The position numbers were made by a program, and so were the translations under genes. From assembly GCA_046758865.1 (NCBI GenBank), contig JBHIBD010000014.1:1-38861 (forward strand): a DNA stretch of 38,861 nt, written 5' to 3'. The notes below the pieces were generated by a model. That model was not told where the DNA came from, did not search any database, and worked only from the letters and a program-made list of their open reading frames with translations. This DNA comes from JBHIBD01 sp046758865. GTDB lineage: Bacteria; Planctomycetota; Brocadiia; Brocadiales; Bathyanammoxibiaceae. Below, piece by piece: positions 1-8,423 of this stretch; the first letter of the stretch is position 1; each line of letters starts with the position of its first letter.

Positions 1-617
1 TGCAGGTATTCCTCGGTGGGTGCCTCTTCTGGCCTCTCCAATTTCTCTTTTTCTTCTTGGATAGGGACGGAGAAGCTGATTGAGAAGCGCTTGCCCTCTG
101 AATTTATTAGGAGCTTGCCGCGCTCCGTGACGAGGAAGTAGATTATCAAGAGCGGCATTATCACAGGGGCAACGATTGCGAGTACAAAAAGTGCTACGAG
201 AAATATGGGGAACAGTGATAGTATTGCAGGAAATATTATCAGGGACGCACAGGCAACGAGGGCTATCCCAAAGGCAAGAATCCAGGGCAACAGAAATAAA
301 GAGAGTAGTGATATGCCGAATTTCTTAAAACCGCCCCTTATCTTTCTGTCGGAGATGAATACGCCCCCGGGAGTCTCTACCTCTTCCTCTTCTTCATACG
401 CTTCTTCGTACTCCTCCTTTTCCACTTCTTCGAGCGGTGCGGCCCTTTCGGGTTCTTCCTCTTCTACCAGTACGTCTCTGTAGGGCTCCTCTTCCTCTGT
501 CTCGATATGCTCCTCAGCGAGCTTTGCCTTTTCAAACGTCTCTCCACCGCGCCCGTACATCTCCTGCTCATAATCTTCGGGTGTCTCACGCCATCTTTTT
601 AATAACCACCAGACCAT
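1..617 (-). CDS. Acidic membrane protein of unknown function, 3' end outside the window
   Basis: Translating the minus strand from an ATG at 615-617 gives about 205 residues of uninterrupted frame that runs off the left edge, so the C-terminus is missing. An in-frame TGA lies two codons upstream of this ATG. The protein opens MVWWLLKRWRETPEDYEQEM, then has a strongly acidic, probably disordered stretch (residues about 30-100, rich in Glu with repeated EEE and EEY). One long or two adjacent hydrophobic segments follow at about residues 115-175 (for example LFLLPWILAFGIALVACA and FPIFLVALFVLAIVAPVIM). After that comes a polar part containing ERGKLLINSEGKRFSISFSV, then another Glu-rich tail. I do not recognise a family. 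The likely picture is an inner-membrane protein with cytoplasmic acidic arms. The start has no strong ribosome-binding site, so it is uncertain. Confidence 0.6.
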   Translation of the reverse strand, partial: MVWWLLKRWRETPEDYEQEMYGRGGETFEKAKLAEEHIETEEEEPYRDVLVEEEEPERAAPLEEVEKEEYEEAYEEEEEVETPGGVFISDRKIRGGFKKFGISLLSLFLLPWILAFGIALVACASLIIFPAILSLFPIFLVALFVLAIVAPVIMPLLIIYFLVTERGKLLINSEGKRFSISFSVPIQEEKEKLERPEEAPTEEYL

Positions 618-711
618 GGCTCAGCGCTTATGCCTCCGTCAGCCGTTTAAATGAGACGAAGAAGTGATTGGCTTTCTCAATGCCTTATATTATGCCCGCT
701 CTTGAATTCTG

Positions 712-1191
712 TCAATCTAAAACCTCACAAAGGCTTACCACGGCCTGAGCCGCAATTGCCTTACCCTCCCCTACAGCCCCGAGTCCCTCTGTAGTGGTGG
801 CCTTCACGTTCACACGGTCCGAGGGCAGGCCCAGGAGCCGGGCCATTTTATCTCTCATCTCTGCCTTCTTGGACCCCAGCTTGGGTACCTGGGCTATTAT
901 CACGACGTCCACATTGTTGGCCCTTAAACCCTTTTCCTTGGTTAGGCCTGCGACATGCTCCAGTAGTACCTGGCTTGAGATATCCTTCCATCTTGGGTCA
1001 TCGTCAGGAAAGCGTTCTCCTATGTCTCCCAAGGCAGCGGCCCCTAACATAGCATCACACACGGCGTGGATGACTACATCGGCGTCAGAGTATCCCTCTA
1101 GACCCAGAGGGGAATCAATAACTATGCCACCCAGCACCAATCTGCGGCCTTTCACCAATCTATGGATGTCGTATCCTATACCAAAAAGCAT
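712..1191 (-). CDS. ispF: 2-C-methyl-D-erythritol 2,4-cyclodiphosphate synthase
   Basis: IspF converts CDP-methylerythritol 2-phosphate to the cyclic diphosphate with release of CMP, a step of the cytoplasmic MEP isoprenoid pathway. The 159 residues match the usual length. The N-terminus GIGYDIHRL carries the metal-binding Asp-X-His pair (D8, H10). SDADVVIHAVCDAMLGA supplies the third metal ligand (His42) and the following conserved helix. GDIGERFPDDDP and the C-terminal ATTTEGLGAVGEG loop are family hallmarks. ATG 1191 gives the canonical N-terminus. The gene lies 86 nt downstream of the dynamin-like gene on the same strand. Another enzyme of the same pathway, ispE, is encoded at about 15.7 kb. 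Confidence 0.97.
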   Translation of the reverse strand: MLFGIGYDIHRLVKGRRLVLGGIVIDSPLGLEGYSDADVVIHAVCDAMLGAAALGDIGERFPDDDPRWKDISSQVLLEHVAGLTKEKGLRANNVDVVIIAQVPKLGSKKAEMRDKMARLLGLPSDRVNVKATTTEGLGAVGEGKAIAAQAVVSLCEVLD

Positions 1192-1277
1192 TGTGTATCG
1201 AGGATTGCAAGGCAGAAGTCCATGGACAGAAATCAGGCTAAGAGGAGACTTGGTAAAAAAGGGGTGCAGGAACGGGT

Positions 1278-3023
1278 TTATCTCACGTCGGCAGAGCTTT
1301 TTCCTATAAGCCCTCTTACCCTATCGGAAAGTTCATTGAGTTCGGTGAGATGTTTCATACACATCTCTCTTTCAGACCAGCGTATGTCTCGGAAACAGGC
1401 CACACTATTCTCAATATCCTCAATTACCCTATCTATCGTCTTGTTCAACTCAGACGTGGTAAAGTCTGAAAACCTGTCTGAGAGGGTGGCGATACGCTTG
1501 AAGATTTCATCGCGGAACACCTTTCGCTTATGTGGTATCACTGTAAAACCTGTGCCTGCTAGTGCCATAGCAGCCACCATTACTATCACTGCTGGCAGGA
1601 AGAGTGTAAGGAGGTAGCCAAAACCGGCAAAGGCCGCCAGGGCTGCACCCTCCATAGCAAGGAAGCTCACCAGCCCGCTCTGGGCCACCGACTTTATCCT
1701 GTCTGACTCATTAGCCAGGTCAAACTCACGATATTCCCTCGAGTGTTCTTTCAAAATAAACTGGAGTTCATTTTTCCTGTCCTCAAAACTGTGTTCACCA
1801 AGGTCCTCTACGTCTCCTTTAGTCTTACCCTTTTCTGTCTGCTTGTAGTCAAGGGCTATTTCCCAAAGGGACCTGTTGTTTCTTGTTATATAATCCACGG
1901 CGTCATCAATCACCCTATCCAAATCATGTAGGGGGTTAGAAAGGCTGGTCATCTCCTTCCTGAACTTGTCCCCAATCTTTTCCCTGGAGACCATTGAGCC
2001 TAACAGGGCACGGGTGGTCATATGGTAGCCCAGGAACGTGTCCAGCCTCTCCTTAAGTCGGGAGAAGGCGGACTCAATCTCCAGCTTGTACTTCTTGGAG
2101 TACTCCTGCATGTCCTCCCTCTTGCTCTTCAACCGGGCCTCCAGGCGCTCTATCCCCGCTATCTCTGAATTATAACGGGCAATCTTTGTCTCCAAATCCA
2201 TCTTTATGTCAGAGAAAACGTTAGAGAGAAAGCGAAGAGGGCTGAGAAACTTTAATTCCATTTTTACTTCGAAGTCCATTTTCTCAAATATGAATTCCTC
2301 TAGCTCTTCTATATTGCTCTTCCGGAGTAGCTCCTGGTCTTGGTTTGCCTTGGCTGTGGCGGCCTGTGTACTGGAAATGGCGAGGACCTTAGGGTCGAAG
2401 CCAAGGAGTTTATAACAGTTTTTTTCGATAAATGGGATTATTTCGTTGAGCTCCTCTTGAACCTTCAAGTCTATCTTATTTAGCACAATGAGCACCTTGC
2501 GGCCCCACTTCCCCTTGAGGAGCTGAAGAAATCTCCTCTCGCTCTCCGTAAGGGGGTTATCGGAAGAGGTAACAAAGATTACAAGCTCTGCACGATGGAT
2601 AAAATTCTCTATAACTTCTTCGTGCTCTACAAAGATGGAGTTGGTGCCAGGGGTATCAACTAGGGTAATTTCTTTTAGGCTCTCTAATGGGTAGGTGACA
2701 CGTGATAGGTGTTCATGCAACTGCTCCTGGCCGAAGCTGTCACCATGGGTGAGAAGGACGACATTATGGGTAGTAGGTGTTGGGCCTACTCGCAGGATTC
2801 TTTTACCAAGGAGGGCATTTACGAAGGTGGACTTGCCTGAGTTATATTCCCCGGAGATGATTATATAGAAGGGTTCGGTCATCTGTTTGGCCATATCCCG
2901 AATCTTTTTCTCAGTATCGGTATGGCCCAGATGGCCGAAAAAACCCTCAACGTCTTTTAGAAGTTCCGAGACCTCATTTAGGGTCCTTTTAAGCTCCTTA
3001 TTTTTGATAACAACGCTTGTCAT
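1278..3023 (-). CDS. Bacterial dynamin-like GTPase
   Basis: A 581-residue dynamin-superfamily GTPase. The G domain shows the P-loop GEYNSGKST (residues 58-66), a switch I region with GPTPTTHNV (80-88), DTPG (123-126) and the specificity motif LNKIDL (181-186). A long helical, coiled-coil-rich middle part (about 265-440) follows. A hydrophobic hairpin at about 452-498 (LAAFAGFGYLLTLFLPAVIV then MVAAMALAGTGF) would insert into a membrane, and a helical tail ends the protein. This layout (G domain, helical bundle, paired hydrophobic paddle) matches bacterial dynamin-like proteins and mitofusin-like membrane-remodelling GTPases. The specific role here is unknown. A good sigma70-type promoter lies just upstream, so it probably starts the transcript that continues into ispF. 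Confidence 0.88.
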   Translation of the reverse strand: MTSVVIKNKELKRTLNEVSELLKDVEGFFGHLGHTDTEKKIRDMAKQMTEPFYIIISGEYNSGKSTFVNALLGKRILRVGPTPTTHNVVLLTHGDSFGQEQLHEHLSRVTYPLESLKEITLVDTPGTNSIFVEHEEVIENFIHRAELVIFVTSSDNPLTESERRFLQLLKGKWGRKVLIVLNKIDLKVQEELNEIIPFIEKNCYKLLGFDPKVLAISSTQAATAKANQDQELLRKSNIEELEEFIFEKMDFEVKMELKFLSPLRFLSNVFSDIKMDLETKIARYNSEIAGIERLEARLKSKREDMQEYSKKYKLEIESAFSRLKERLDTFLGYHMTTRALLGSMVSREKIGDKFRKEMTSLSNPLHDLDRVIDDAVDYITRNNRSLWEIALDYKQTEKGKTKGDVEDLGEHSFEDRKNELQFILKEHSREYREFDLANESDRIKSVAQSGLVSFLAMEGAALAAFAGFGYLLTLFLPAVIVMVAAMALAGTGFTVIPHKRKVFRDEIFKRIATLSDRFSDFTTSELNKTIDRVIEDIENSVACFRDIRWSEREMCMKHLTELNELSDRVRGLIGKSSADVR

Positions 3024-3063
3024 TCGTCGTGCATTATCCGGAGCTGGCCACCTGAAATCACAA

Positions 3064-3091
3064 ATTATAGGTATATATCACCTTACGTCAA
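3064..3091 (-). promoter_or_regulatory. Sigma70-like promoter for the dynamin-like gene
   Basis: Read on the minus strand, TTGACG (3091-3086) and TATAAT (3069-3064) are separated by 16 nt. Transcription would start near 3057, giving a leader of about 34 nt before the ATG at 3023. The surrounding DNA is markedly AT-rich. This is a sequence match only. Confidence 0.6.
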
Positions 3092-3196
3092 GAACTTTTT
3101 TTGACAAATAAATAAAATTCTCTGTGCCCTCTTGTAAAAGCACGGTAGGGTAAACGCAGGGGCAAGTCTTGCGCATGCCCAGAAACCTGAGAGACC

Positions 3197-4627
3197 TTAG
3201 ACTATGTTTTCATCCCCTGTTTCTCTACCTTTGCGCCTCCTATAAGACTCCTCCAGCTCCTTTTTCCTATTCTCAAGCCCCTTCTTACCCAAAAGGGCAT
3301 TTGTGTTTACCTTGCCTGCCTCGACCCCTGGTTGGTCAAACGGGTTTACACCAAATAATTTGCCGGCCAAGGCGGTCTGGAGCTCAAAGAAATAAAGGAG
3401 TTGCCCGATATAAAAGGCAGAGATTTCTGGCAGGTATATTGTGCAGTTAGGCCGCCCGCTCTCGGTTAGTGCTGCCTGGGTTCCCAGCCTCTCGGCCTCC
3501 ATAAGCTCTTCAAGGGAGTGGCCCGTAAGGTGAGCTAAGTCCTTATCTTGCACATCAATAGGGATTTTTATCGAAGGTTCAAATCTACCAACAGCCAAGA
3601 ATGTTATAACCTTATCGAAGGGGCCCTCCATATAAAGCTGCAACTGTGAGTGCTGGTCCGTGGGCCCTAGGGAACGGATAGGGGTTGGACCGCAGTGAAC
3701 GACCTCACCATCTACGGATAGTTTCTTTCCCAAACTCTCTGCCCACAACTGACAGAACCACTCAGCCACACCCTCTAGTTTGGACGAATAAGGCATCATA
3801 ACGGAGATATGCCTGCCCTTGTAATAGCTGACATACTGTAGCACCGCATTCGTGAGGGCAGGGTTCTGTTTAATGTCATCAGACTGGCAACGGTTGTCCA
3901 TATATGCTGCACCGGACAAAATCGCCTCAATATCAATGCCGCTTACAGCAGCCGATAATAACCCCACAGGAGTGAGCACAGAAAACCGCCCCCCTACGCC
4001 CCTAGGTATATCGAGGGTGGTATACCCCTCCTGGTGGGCAATTCTCCTCAACGCCCCGTCCACCGGGTCGGTGGTGGCTATGAAGTTTCTTCCATAATCG
4101 CTTCCAAGCCTTTTCCTCAAGAAGTCTCTGACAATAAGGAACTGTGCTACCGTCTCTACCGTGGTGCCAGACTTGGAGATAATATTGAATACCGTCTTTT
4201 CAAGATTAATCAGTCTGAGCAGTCCTTCAAAGATATCCGGATCGATGGTGTCTATGACGTGGACCCTGGGGCACCCTTTCCTCACCTCTAAGAGCTCGTT
4301 GTAAAGTGGGTCATTCAGGGCCATGTGCAGTGCAATATTGCCGAGGGCTGAACCCCCTATCCCCAGCAGCACAAAATCCTCTGCCCATTCCTTGAGGTCA
4401 TTGGCCACCTTTGATACCTTTGCGACCGTCTCTTTATCGTGTGGGAGGTCGAGGAATGGGTGGAGTCCTCTGGACCTTTCTTCCATCAAATCCTTGAAAC
4501 AATTGGCGGCCCTTCCACGTATGGCCTCAATTTCTGCGCGTGTTATTCCCTGTGCTTTGTCCACGCCCACGCGCTCGGCCATCATGTTATTAAAATCTAG
4601 ATGAATACTTTGTGTCTCTTTACTCAT
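3197..4627 (-). CDS. pgi: Glucose-6-phosphate isomerase
   Basis: This cytoplasmic enzyme interconverts glucose-6-phosphate and fructose-6-phosphate. The 476-residue protein belongs to the shorter (about 450 residue) bacterial class. It shows GIGGSALG near residue 89, the phosphate-binding loop ISKSGTTVET, GGRFSVLTPVGLLSAA, and the segments WAESLGK and HSQLQLYMEGP, which carry the catalytic Glu and His of the family. The conserved C-terminal catalytic Lys is in FDQPGVEAGKVN. The gene lies 67 nt downstream of galU on the same strand, so glucose-6-phosphate and UDP-glucose metabolism are probably co-transcribed. Glucose-6-phosphate is also the acceptor for the OtsA-like synthase encoded at 33.7 kb. 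Confidence 0.97.
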   Translation of the reverse strand: MSKETQSIHLDFNNMMAERVGVDKAQGITRAEIEAIRGRAANCFKDLMEERSRGLHPFLDLPHDKETVAKVSKVANDLKEWAEDFVLLGIGGSALGNIALHMALNDPLYNELLEVRKGCPRVHVIDTIDPDIFEGLLRLINLEKTVFNIISKSGTTVETVAQFLIVRDFLRKRLGSDYGRNFIATTDPVDGALRRIAHQEGYTTLDIPRGVGGRFSVLTPVGLLSAAVSGIDIEAILSGAAYMDNRCQSDDIKQNPALTNAVLQYVSYYKGRHISVMMPYSSKLEGVAEWFCQLWAESLGKKLSVDGEVVHCGPTPIRSLGPTDQHSQLQLYMEGPFDKVITFLAVGRFEPSIKIPIDVQDKDLAHLTGHSLEELMEAERLGTQAALTESGRPNCTIYLPEISAFYIGQLLYFFELQTALAGKLFGVNPFDQPGVEAGKVNTNALLGKKGLENRKKELEESYRRRKGRETGDENIV

Positions 4628-4694
4628 GGTATTTTGGGTGCACAGTATTTACGTCAATGGTTCATATCGAGAGAGGGAGGCCCAAGGGGGGTCT

Positions 4695-5558
4695 TTATAA
4701 TTCTAATCCCTTTAGATAACTGCGGAACTCGTCGCCAAACTCTGGATTCTTCAGGGCCAGTTCAACCGTGGCCTGCAAGAAGCCGAGTTTGCTCCCAGCA
4801 TCGTACAGCCTTCCTTTTACACGGCAGCCATAAACTGGCCCCGTGCCCACCAGGGTCTTCAGGGCGTCTGTAAGCTGTATCTCGCCCAAGGTACCGGGCT
4901 TGGTCTTTTCGAGGACACTAAATATCTCAGGGGGAAGGACATACCTCCCTGTGATGGCCAGGTTCGAGGGTGCCTCCTCCGGCTTTGGCTTCTCAATCAG
5001 GTCCAGCACCCTGTAAACGCCATCCTCGAGCGTTTCGGGCCTTATTATCCCGTAGCGGCTGACCTCGGATTGCTCTACCTCCCCTACGGCGATTACAGGT
5101 CCCTTGAAGCGATAATATACATCAAGTACCTGACTAAGAGCGGGTGTATCGGAAACCATTATCATGTCTCCCAACAGCACCGCAAAGGGTTCGTCCCCAA
5201 TTACGTCCTTGGCGCAGAGGATGGCGTGCCCGAGCCCCAGGGCCACACTCTGCCGGACGTAGCAGAAAGGAACAGTGTCAGATATCTTTTTCATCTCTCT
5301 GAGGAGCTTGTGGTTACCCTTTTTCTCTAGAAAGGTCTCAAGCTCATACGAGGTATCGAAGTGGTCCTCAATGGCCCTCTTGCCCCTGCCTGTGACCATT
5401 ACTATCTGCTCTATACCAGAGAGTTCTGCCTCTTCCACCACGTACTGGATCATAGGCTTGTCCACCAAGGGGAGCATCTCCTTGGGCGAGGCCTTGGTAG
5501 CGGGTAGAAACCTGGTGCCCAGACCGGCTACTGGTAATACAGCCTTCTTTACCTTCAT
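4695..5558 (-). CDS. galU: UTP-glucose-1-phosphate uridylyltransferase
   Basis: GalU makes UDP-glucose from UTP and glucose-1-phosphate. The 287-residue protein begins MKVKKAVLPVAGLGTRF. It holds the nucleotide-binding signature GLGTRFLPATKASPKEMLP, then VDKPMIQYVVEEA, LGDMIMV with the metal-binding Asp, and EKPKPEEAPSNLAITGRYVL. An in-frame ATG at 5600 would add 14 residues, but the ATG at 5556-5558 is preceded at good distance by a purine-rich GAGGGG and gives the usual N-terminus, so I chose it. The gene precedes pgi on the same strand. UDP-glucose is the expected donor for the OtsA-type enzyme in this window. Confidence 0.96.
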   Translation of the reverse strand: MKVKKAVLPVAGLGTRFLPATKASPKEMLPLVDKPMIQYVVEEAELSGIEQIVMVTGRGKRAIEDHFDTSYELETFLEKKGNHKLLREMKKISDTVPFCYVRQSVALGLGHAILCAKDVIGDEPFAVLLGDMIMVSDTPALSQVLDVYYRFKGPVIAVGEVEQSEVSRYGIIRPETLEDGVYRVLDLIEKPKPEEAPSNLAITGRYVLPPEIFSVLEKTKPGTLGEIQLTDALKTLVGTGPVYGCRVKGRLYDAGSKLGFLQATVELALKNPEFGDEFRSYLKGLEL

Positions 5559-5622
5559 AGAATCCCCTCTTCCCTCTACACAGTACGCCCAAATCCTCAC
5601 CTAAGAGGCTGTTGCTCCTGAT

Positions 5623-5650
5623 TTTATATGAGTCAGTCCAGTTATTTCAA
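5623..5650 (-). promoter_or_regulatory. Candidate sigma70-like promoter for galU-pgi
   Basis: On the minus strand TTGAAA (5650-5645) is followed after 16 nt by TATAAA (5628-5623). A start near 5616 would leave a leader of about 58 nt before the galU ATG. Confidence 0.45.
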
Positions 5651-5776
5651 GGGAAAAACAAAACACCGAATTTCCTTGACCGGGCGATTTTGTGTAAATA
5701 GAATCGCTATTGAGGCCAGCTGCCTCGTTAAATGGATAGGAAAGAGAGCCCTGAAAAAGTCTCCTAACACCATGTT

Positions 5777-5850
5777 GTCATTCTGAGCGAAGCGAAGAAT
5801 CTATGATAAAGAGGAGATTCTTCGCCCGCCTCTGGCGGGCTCGGAATGAC
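5777..5850. repeat. Imperfect inverted repeat, GTCAT...ATGAC type
   Basis: The outer arms GTCATTCTGAGC (from 5777) and GCTCGGAATGAC (to 5850) are near-complementary. Inside lie AGCGAAGAATCT and AGATTCTTCGC, and the hairpin CCCGCCTCTGGCGGG. It sits in the gap between galU and the helix-hairpin-helix gene. An element with the same architecture is at 22929-23002, which suggests a dispersed palindromic family. Outside this element and the galU promoter I see nothing in the 5559-5887 gap. Confidence 0.75.
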
Positions 5851-5887
5851 ATTCGGGCCATTTTGTCCCCTTAAATCGATAGGAAAA

Positions 5888-6316
5888 ATGAAGTTACCAA
5901 AGGTCCTTGAGCCCCTGGAACTCTCTCGCAATGAATTTGTAGTGCTCTGTGTGTTGTTTTCTACCCTCATGGTCGGCATTATCACCAAATATGTTATTGA
6001 TAGCCACCTGGGCTCAGGAGAGATAAAGGTCTTAAGGCAGAACCCTGAGGAGCTGACGCTTCGGCTGGACATAAACACGGCAGAGTGGCACGAACTCCTG
6101 CCGCTGCCCCAGATCGGGGAGAAGAGGGCAAAGGCCATTGTAGAATATCGCAAGAGGCACGGTCCGTTTACAAGCCTGGATGAGCTATTAAATGTAGGCG
6201 GTATAACACCAAAGGTCCTTGAGGCAATTAAGGATTCAGTAAAGATAGAAAATGAAGAGGTCAAGGTTCTTTACGATGAGGATTTGGAGAACGAGGGATG
6301 GCTGACTTCAAAATAG
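5888..6316 (+). CDS. Membrane-anchored helix-hairpin-helix (ComEA-like) protein
   Basis: A 142-residue protein with one N-terminal transmembrane segment (about residues 18-36, VVLCVLFSTLMVGIITKYV). A polar linker leads to a helix-hairpin-helix DNA-binding domain: LDINTAEWHELLPLPQIGEK, then RAKAIVEYRKRHGPFTSLDE and LLNVGGITPKVLEAI. This matches the ComEA family, in which a membrane-tethered HhH domain binds double-stranded DNA outside the inner membrane during uptake. No other competence gene is visible, so 'ComEA-like' is a domain statement only. An upstream ATG-initiated extension (from 5846) runs into the repeat element, so I prefer ATG 5888 with AGGA just upstream. Its last 19 nt overlap the start of uvrB in another frame, which implies translational coupling. 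Confidence 0.82.
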   Translation: MKLPKVLEPLELSRNEFVVLCVLFSTLMVGIITKYVIDSHLGSGEIKVLRQNPEELTLRLDINTAEWHELLPLPQIGEKRAKAIVEYRKRHGPFTSLDELLNVGGITPKVLEAIKDSVKIENEEVKVLYDEDLENEGWLTSK

Positions 6317-8262
6317 TATCGGCATACAGGCCCAAGGGAGACCAGCCCGAGGCCATAAAAAAGCTCGTTGAGGGCTTTGCCAGCGGTAAGACTTGCCAGA
6401 CCCTTCTGGGTGTAACCGGCTCGGGCAAGACGTTTACTATGGCGAATGTCATTAAGGCCCTGGGCAAGCCTACGCTGGTTATGTCCCATAATAAGACACT
6501 GGCCGCCCAGCTCTATAGCGAGTTTAAGGAGTTCTTTCCCCATAATGCGGTCAGATATTTCGTCAGCTACTACGACTACTATCAGCCCGAGGCCTATGTT
6601 CCTCAGAGGGACATATATATAGAGAAAGAGGCGACCATAAACCAGGAGCTTGATCGGCTGCGACTCGCCGCCACCAGCGCCTTGATGACTCGCAAGGATG
6701 TGGTGATAGTGGCCAGCGTCTCATGCATCTATGGGCTGGGCTCGCCGGAGGAGTATAAGGAGATGTACGTACCAATTAAGAGGGGTGACGGGGTGGAGCG
6801 CAATACACTACTAAGAAAACTGGTAGATATACAGTACGAGCGCAATGACCTTACCTTTGAGCGAGGCGCATTCCGTGTGAGGGGAGATGTGGTGGAGGTA
6901 TTTCCCTCCTACGAGGAGTGGGGTTACCGGATAGAATTCTTTGGGGATGAAATAGACCGACTCACCGTGATAGACCCGATGACCGGTGAGGTGCTGAGCC
7001 AGGAGGATTCCCTGGAAATTTACCCTGCCAAGCACTTTGTGATGCCCGAGGGTAGGATAGAAAGGGTGGTGGCGTCTATAGAGAAGGAGCTTGTCTGGTG
7101 GCTAGAGGAGCTCAGGTCCAAGGGCAAACATCTAGAGGCCCAGCGCCTTGAGGCACGCACTCGTTACGATATGGAGATGTTAAAGGAGACGGGCTACTGC
7201 CACGGTATAGAGAACTACTCCAGACACATAAGCGGTCGTGCCCCTGGGGAACCTCCCTACACACTGATTGATTACTTCCCCGAAGACTTTTTCCTTATAG
7301 TGGACGAGTCTCACGTGACCATCCCCCAGATAGGGGGCATGTATAACGGAGACCGTTCCAGGAAGGAGACCCTGGTGGAGTATGGCTTCCGTCTCCCCTC
7401 GGCCCTGGACAACCGCCCCTTACGTTTCAATGAGTGGGAAGAGAAGATAAACAGGGTACTGTACGTTTCGGCCACACCTGGCCCGTACGAGCTGGAAAAA
7501 TGTGGTGGAGAGGTTGTGGAGCAAATCATTCGGCCCACAGGACTGCTTGACCCGGTTATACACGTCAGGCCTGCAACCACACAGGTAAAGGACTTGCTTG
7601 AGCAGATAGAGAAGCGGGCGAAAAAGGGTGAACGAGTACTGGTTACAACGCTGACCAAACGCCTCGCAGAGGACTTGAGCGAATATATACAGGATGAGGG
7701 TCTCAGGGGTATGTATATTCATTCTGAGCTCGACGCCTTTGAGAGGGTAGAAATCTTGAGAGATTTGCGCATGGGTAGATTTGACGTAGTGGTGGGGGTG
7801 AACCTCCTGAGGGAGGGTTTGGACCTGCCTGAGGTATCCCTGGTAGCCATACTTGACGCCGATAAGGAGGGTTTCCTGCGCTCGGAGACCTCGCTCATAC
7901 AGACCATTGGCAGAACGGCCAGAAACGTAAACGCCGAGGTAATCCTGTACGCAGACACGATAACCTCCTCCATGAGGAGGGCAATAGACGAGACCCGCAG
8001 GCGCCGTAAGCTCCAGCTCGAGTATAACCGTAAACACCACATCACCCCCCAGACCATCCGCAAGGAGATACGCAAGGGCATCGAGGAGGAGGTATCGGCA
8101 AAGAGGTACGCCCGCGAGGTGGTGGCGGAGACGGAAGAAGAATATATAACACTCGACTATATAAATGAATTAAAGGAAGAGATGCGCGGGGCCGCAGCGA
8201 AGCTCGACTTTGAACGGGCCGCAGAACTGAGGGACAAACTTGCCGCCTTACATGCTAAATAG
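6298..8262 (+). CDS. uvrB: Excinuclease ABC subunit B
   Basis: UvrB is the damage-verification helicase of nucleotide excision repair. It is loaded by UvrA and positions UvrC for incision. The 654 residues are full length. Walker A is GVTGSGKT (38-45). The beta-hairpin region YYDYYQPEAYVPQRDIYIEK (from about 92), which clamps the DNA strands, is intact. The DEAD-type box reads DESHVTIPQ and the helicase motif VI region contains QTIGRTARN. A C-terminal UVR domain (about 615-650, ELKEEMRGAAAKLDFERAAE) contacts UvrC. The start ATG lies inside the 3' end of the preceding HhH gene. uvrA and uvrC are not in the window. Confidence 0.98.
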   Translation: MADFKIVSAYRPKGDQPEAIKKLVEGFASGKTCQTLLGVTGSGKTFTMANVIKALGKPTLVMSHNKTLAAQLYSEFKEFFPHNAVRYFVSYYDYYQPEAYVPQRDIYIEKEATINQELDRLRLAATSALMTRKDVVIVASVSCIYGLGSPEEYKEMYVPIKRGDGVERNTLLRKLVDIQYERNDLTFERGAFRVRGDVVEVFPSYEEWGYRIEFFGDEIDRLTVIDPMTGEVLSQEDSLEIYPAKHFVMPEGRIERVVASIEKELVWWLEELRSKGKHLEAQRLEARTRYDMEMLKETGYCHGIENYSRHISGRAPGEPPYTLIDYFPEDFFLIVDESHVTIPQIGGMYNGDRSRKETLVEYGFRLPSALDNRPLRFNEWEEKINRVLYVSATPGPYELEKCGGEVVEQIIRPTGLLDPVIHVRPATTQVKDLLEQIEKRAKKGERVLVTTLTKRLAEDLSEYIQDEGLRGMYIHSELDAFERVEILRDLRMGRFDVVVGVNLLREGLDLPEVSLVAILDADKEGFLRSETSLIQTIGRTARNVNAEVILYADTITSSMRRAIDETRRRRKLQLEYNRKHHITPQTIRKEIRKGIEEEVSAKRYAREVVAETEEEYITLDYINELKEEMRGAAAKLDFERAAELRDKLAALHAK

Positions 8263-8264
8263 TC

Positions 8265-8387
8265 CACAAAAATGCAGTAATAGGTTTATGTGAGGAAGTT
8301 TCTGGAAATAGATATGGATATAGAATATATGAATTCGTTATTATGCCAAATCATTTACATGGAATAATCGTATTAACCGATTGGTAG
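8265..8387 (+). pseudogene. Remnant of a RAYT / IS200-like (Y1) transposase
   Basis: Directly after uvrB, an open frame with no start codon encodes about 40 residues. Its end reads YGYRIYEFVIMPNHLHGIIV, then LTDW and TAG (8385-8387). The block EFVIMPNHLHGIIV matches the conserved HUH (His-hydrophobe-His) neighbourhood of REP-associated tyrosine transposases, usually seen as Y-V-[IV]-M-P-N-H-[IVL]-H. The rest of the roughly 150-200 residue protein, including the catalytic tyrosine, is absent. It is therefore a dead fragment. A REP-like palindrome begins at its stop codon, which fits the known association of these transposases with such palindromes. Confidence 0.7.
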
Positions 8388-8412
8388 GGGCGGAGTAACC
8401 CCGCCCCCTACC
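8383..8412. repeat. REP-like palindrome with GTAGGGGC arms
   Basis: GGTAGGGGCGG (8383-8393) pairs with CCGCCCCCTACC (8401-8412), with one extra C and a 7-nt loop. It touches the stop codon of the transposase remnant. Palindromes with the same GTAGGGGC outer arms but different centres lie at 24813-24842 and 24910-24939. Confidence 0.7.
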
Positions 8413-8423
8413 CCTTAAAACAA

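Noticed and set aside
205..667. Plus-strand frames near the left end (Ser-rich proteins).
   Set aside because: They are antisense to the Glu-rich minus-strand membrane protein; runs of Glu codons read backwards give artificial Ser-rich frames.
7420..8040. A 206-codon minus-strand frame inside uvrB.
   Set aside because: It is antisense to conserved UvrB helicase motifs, and the translation is low-complexity and family-free.
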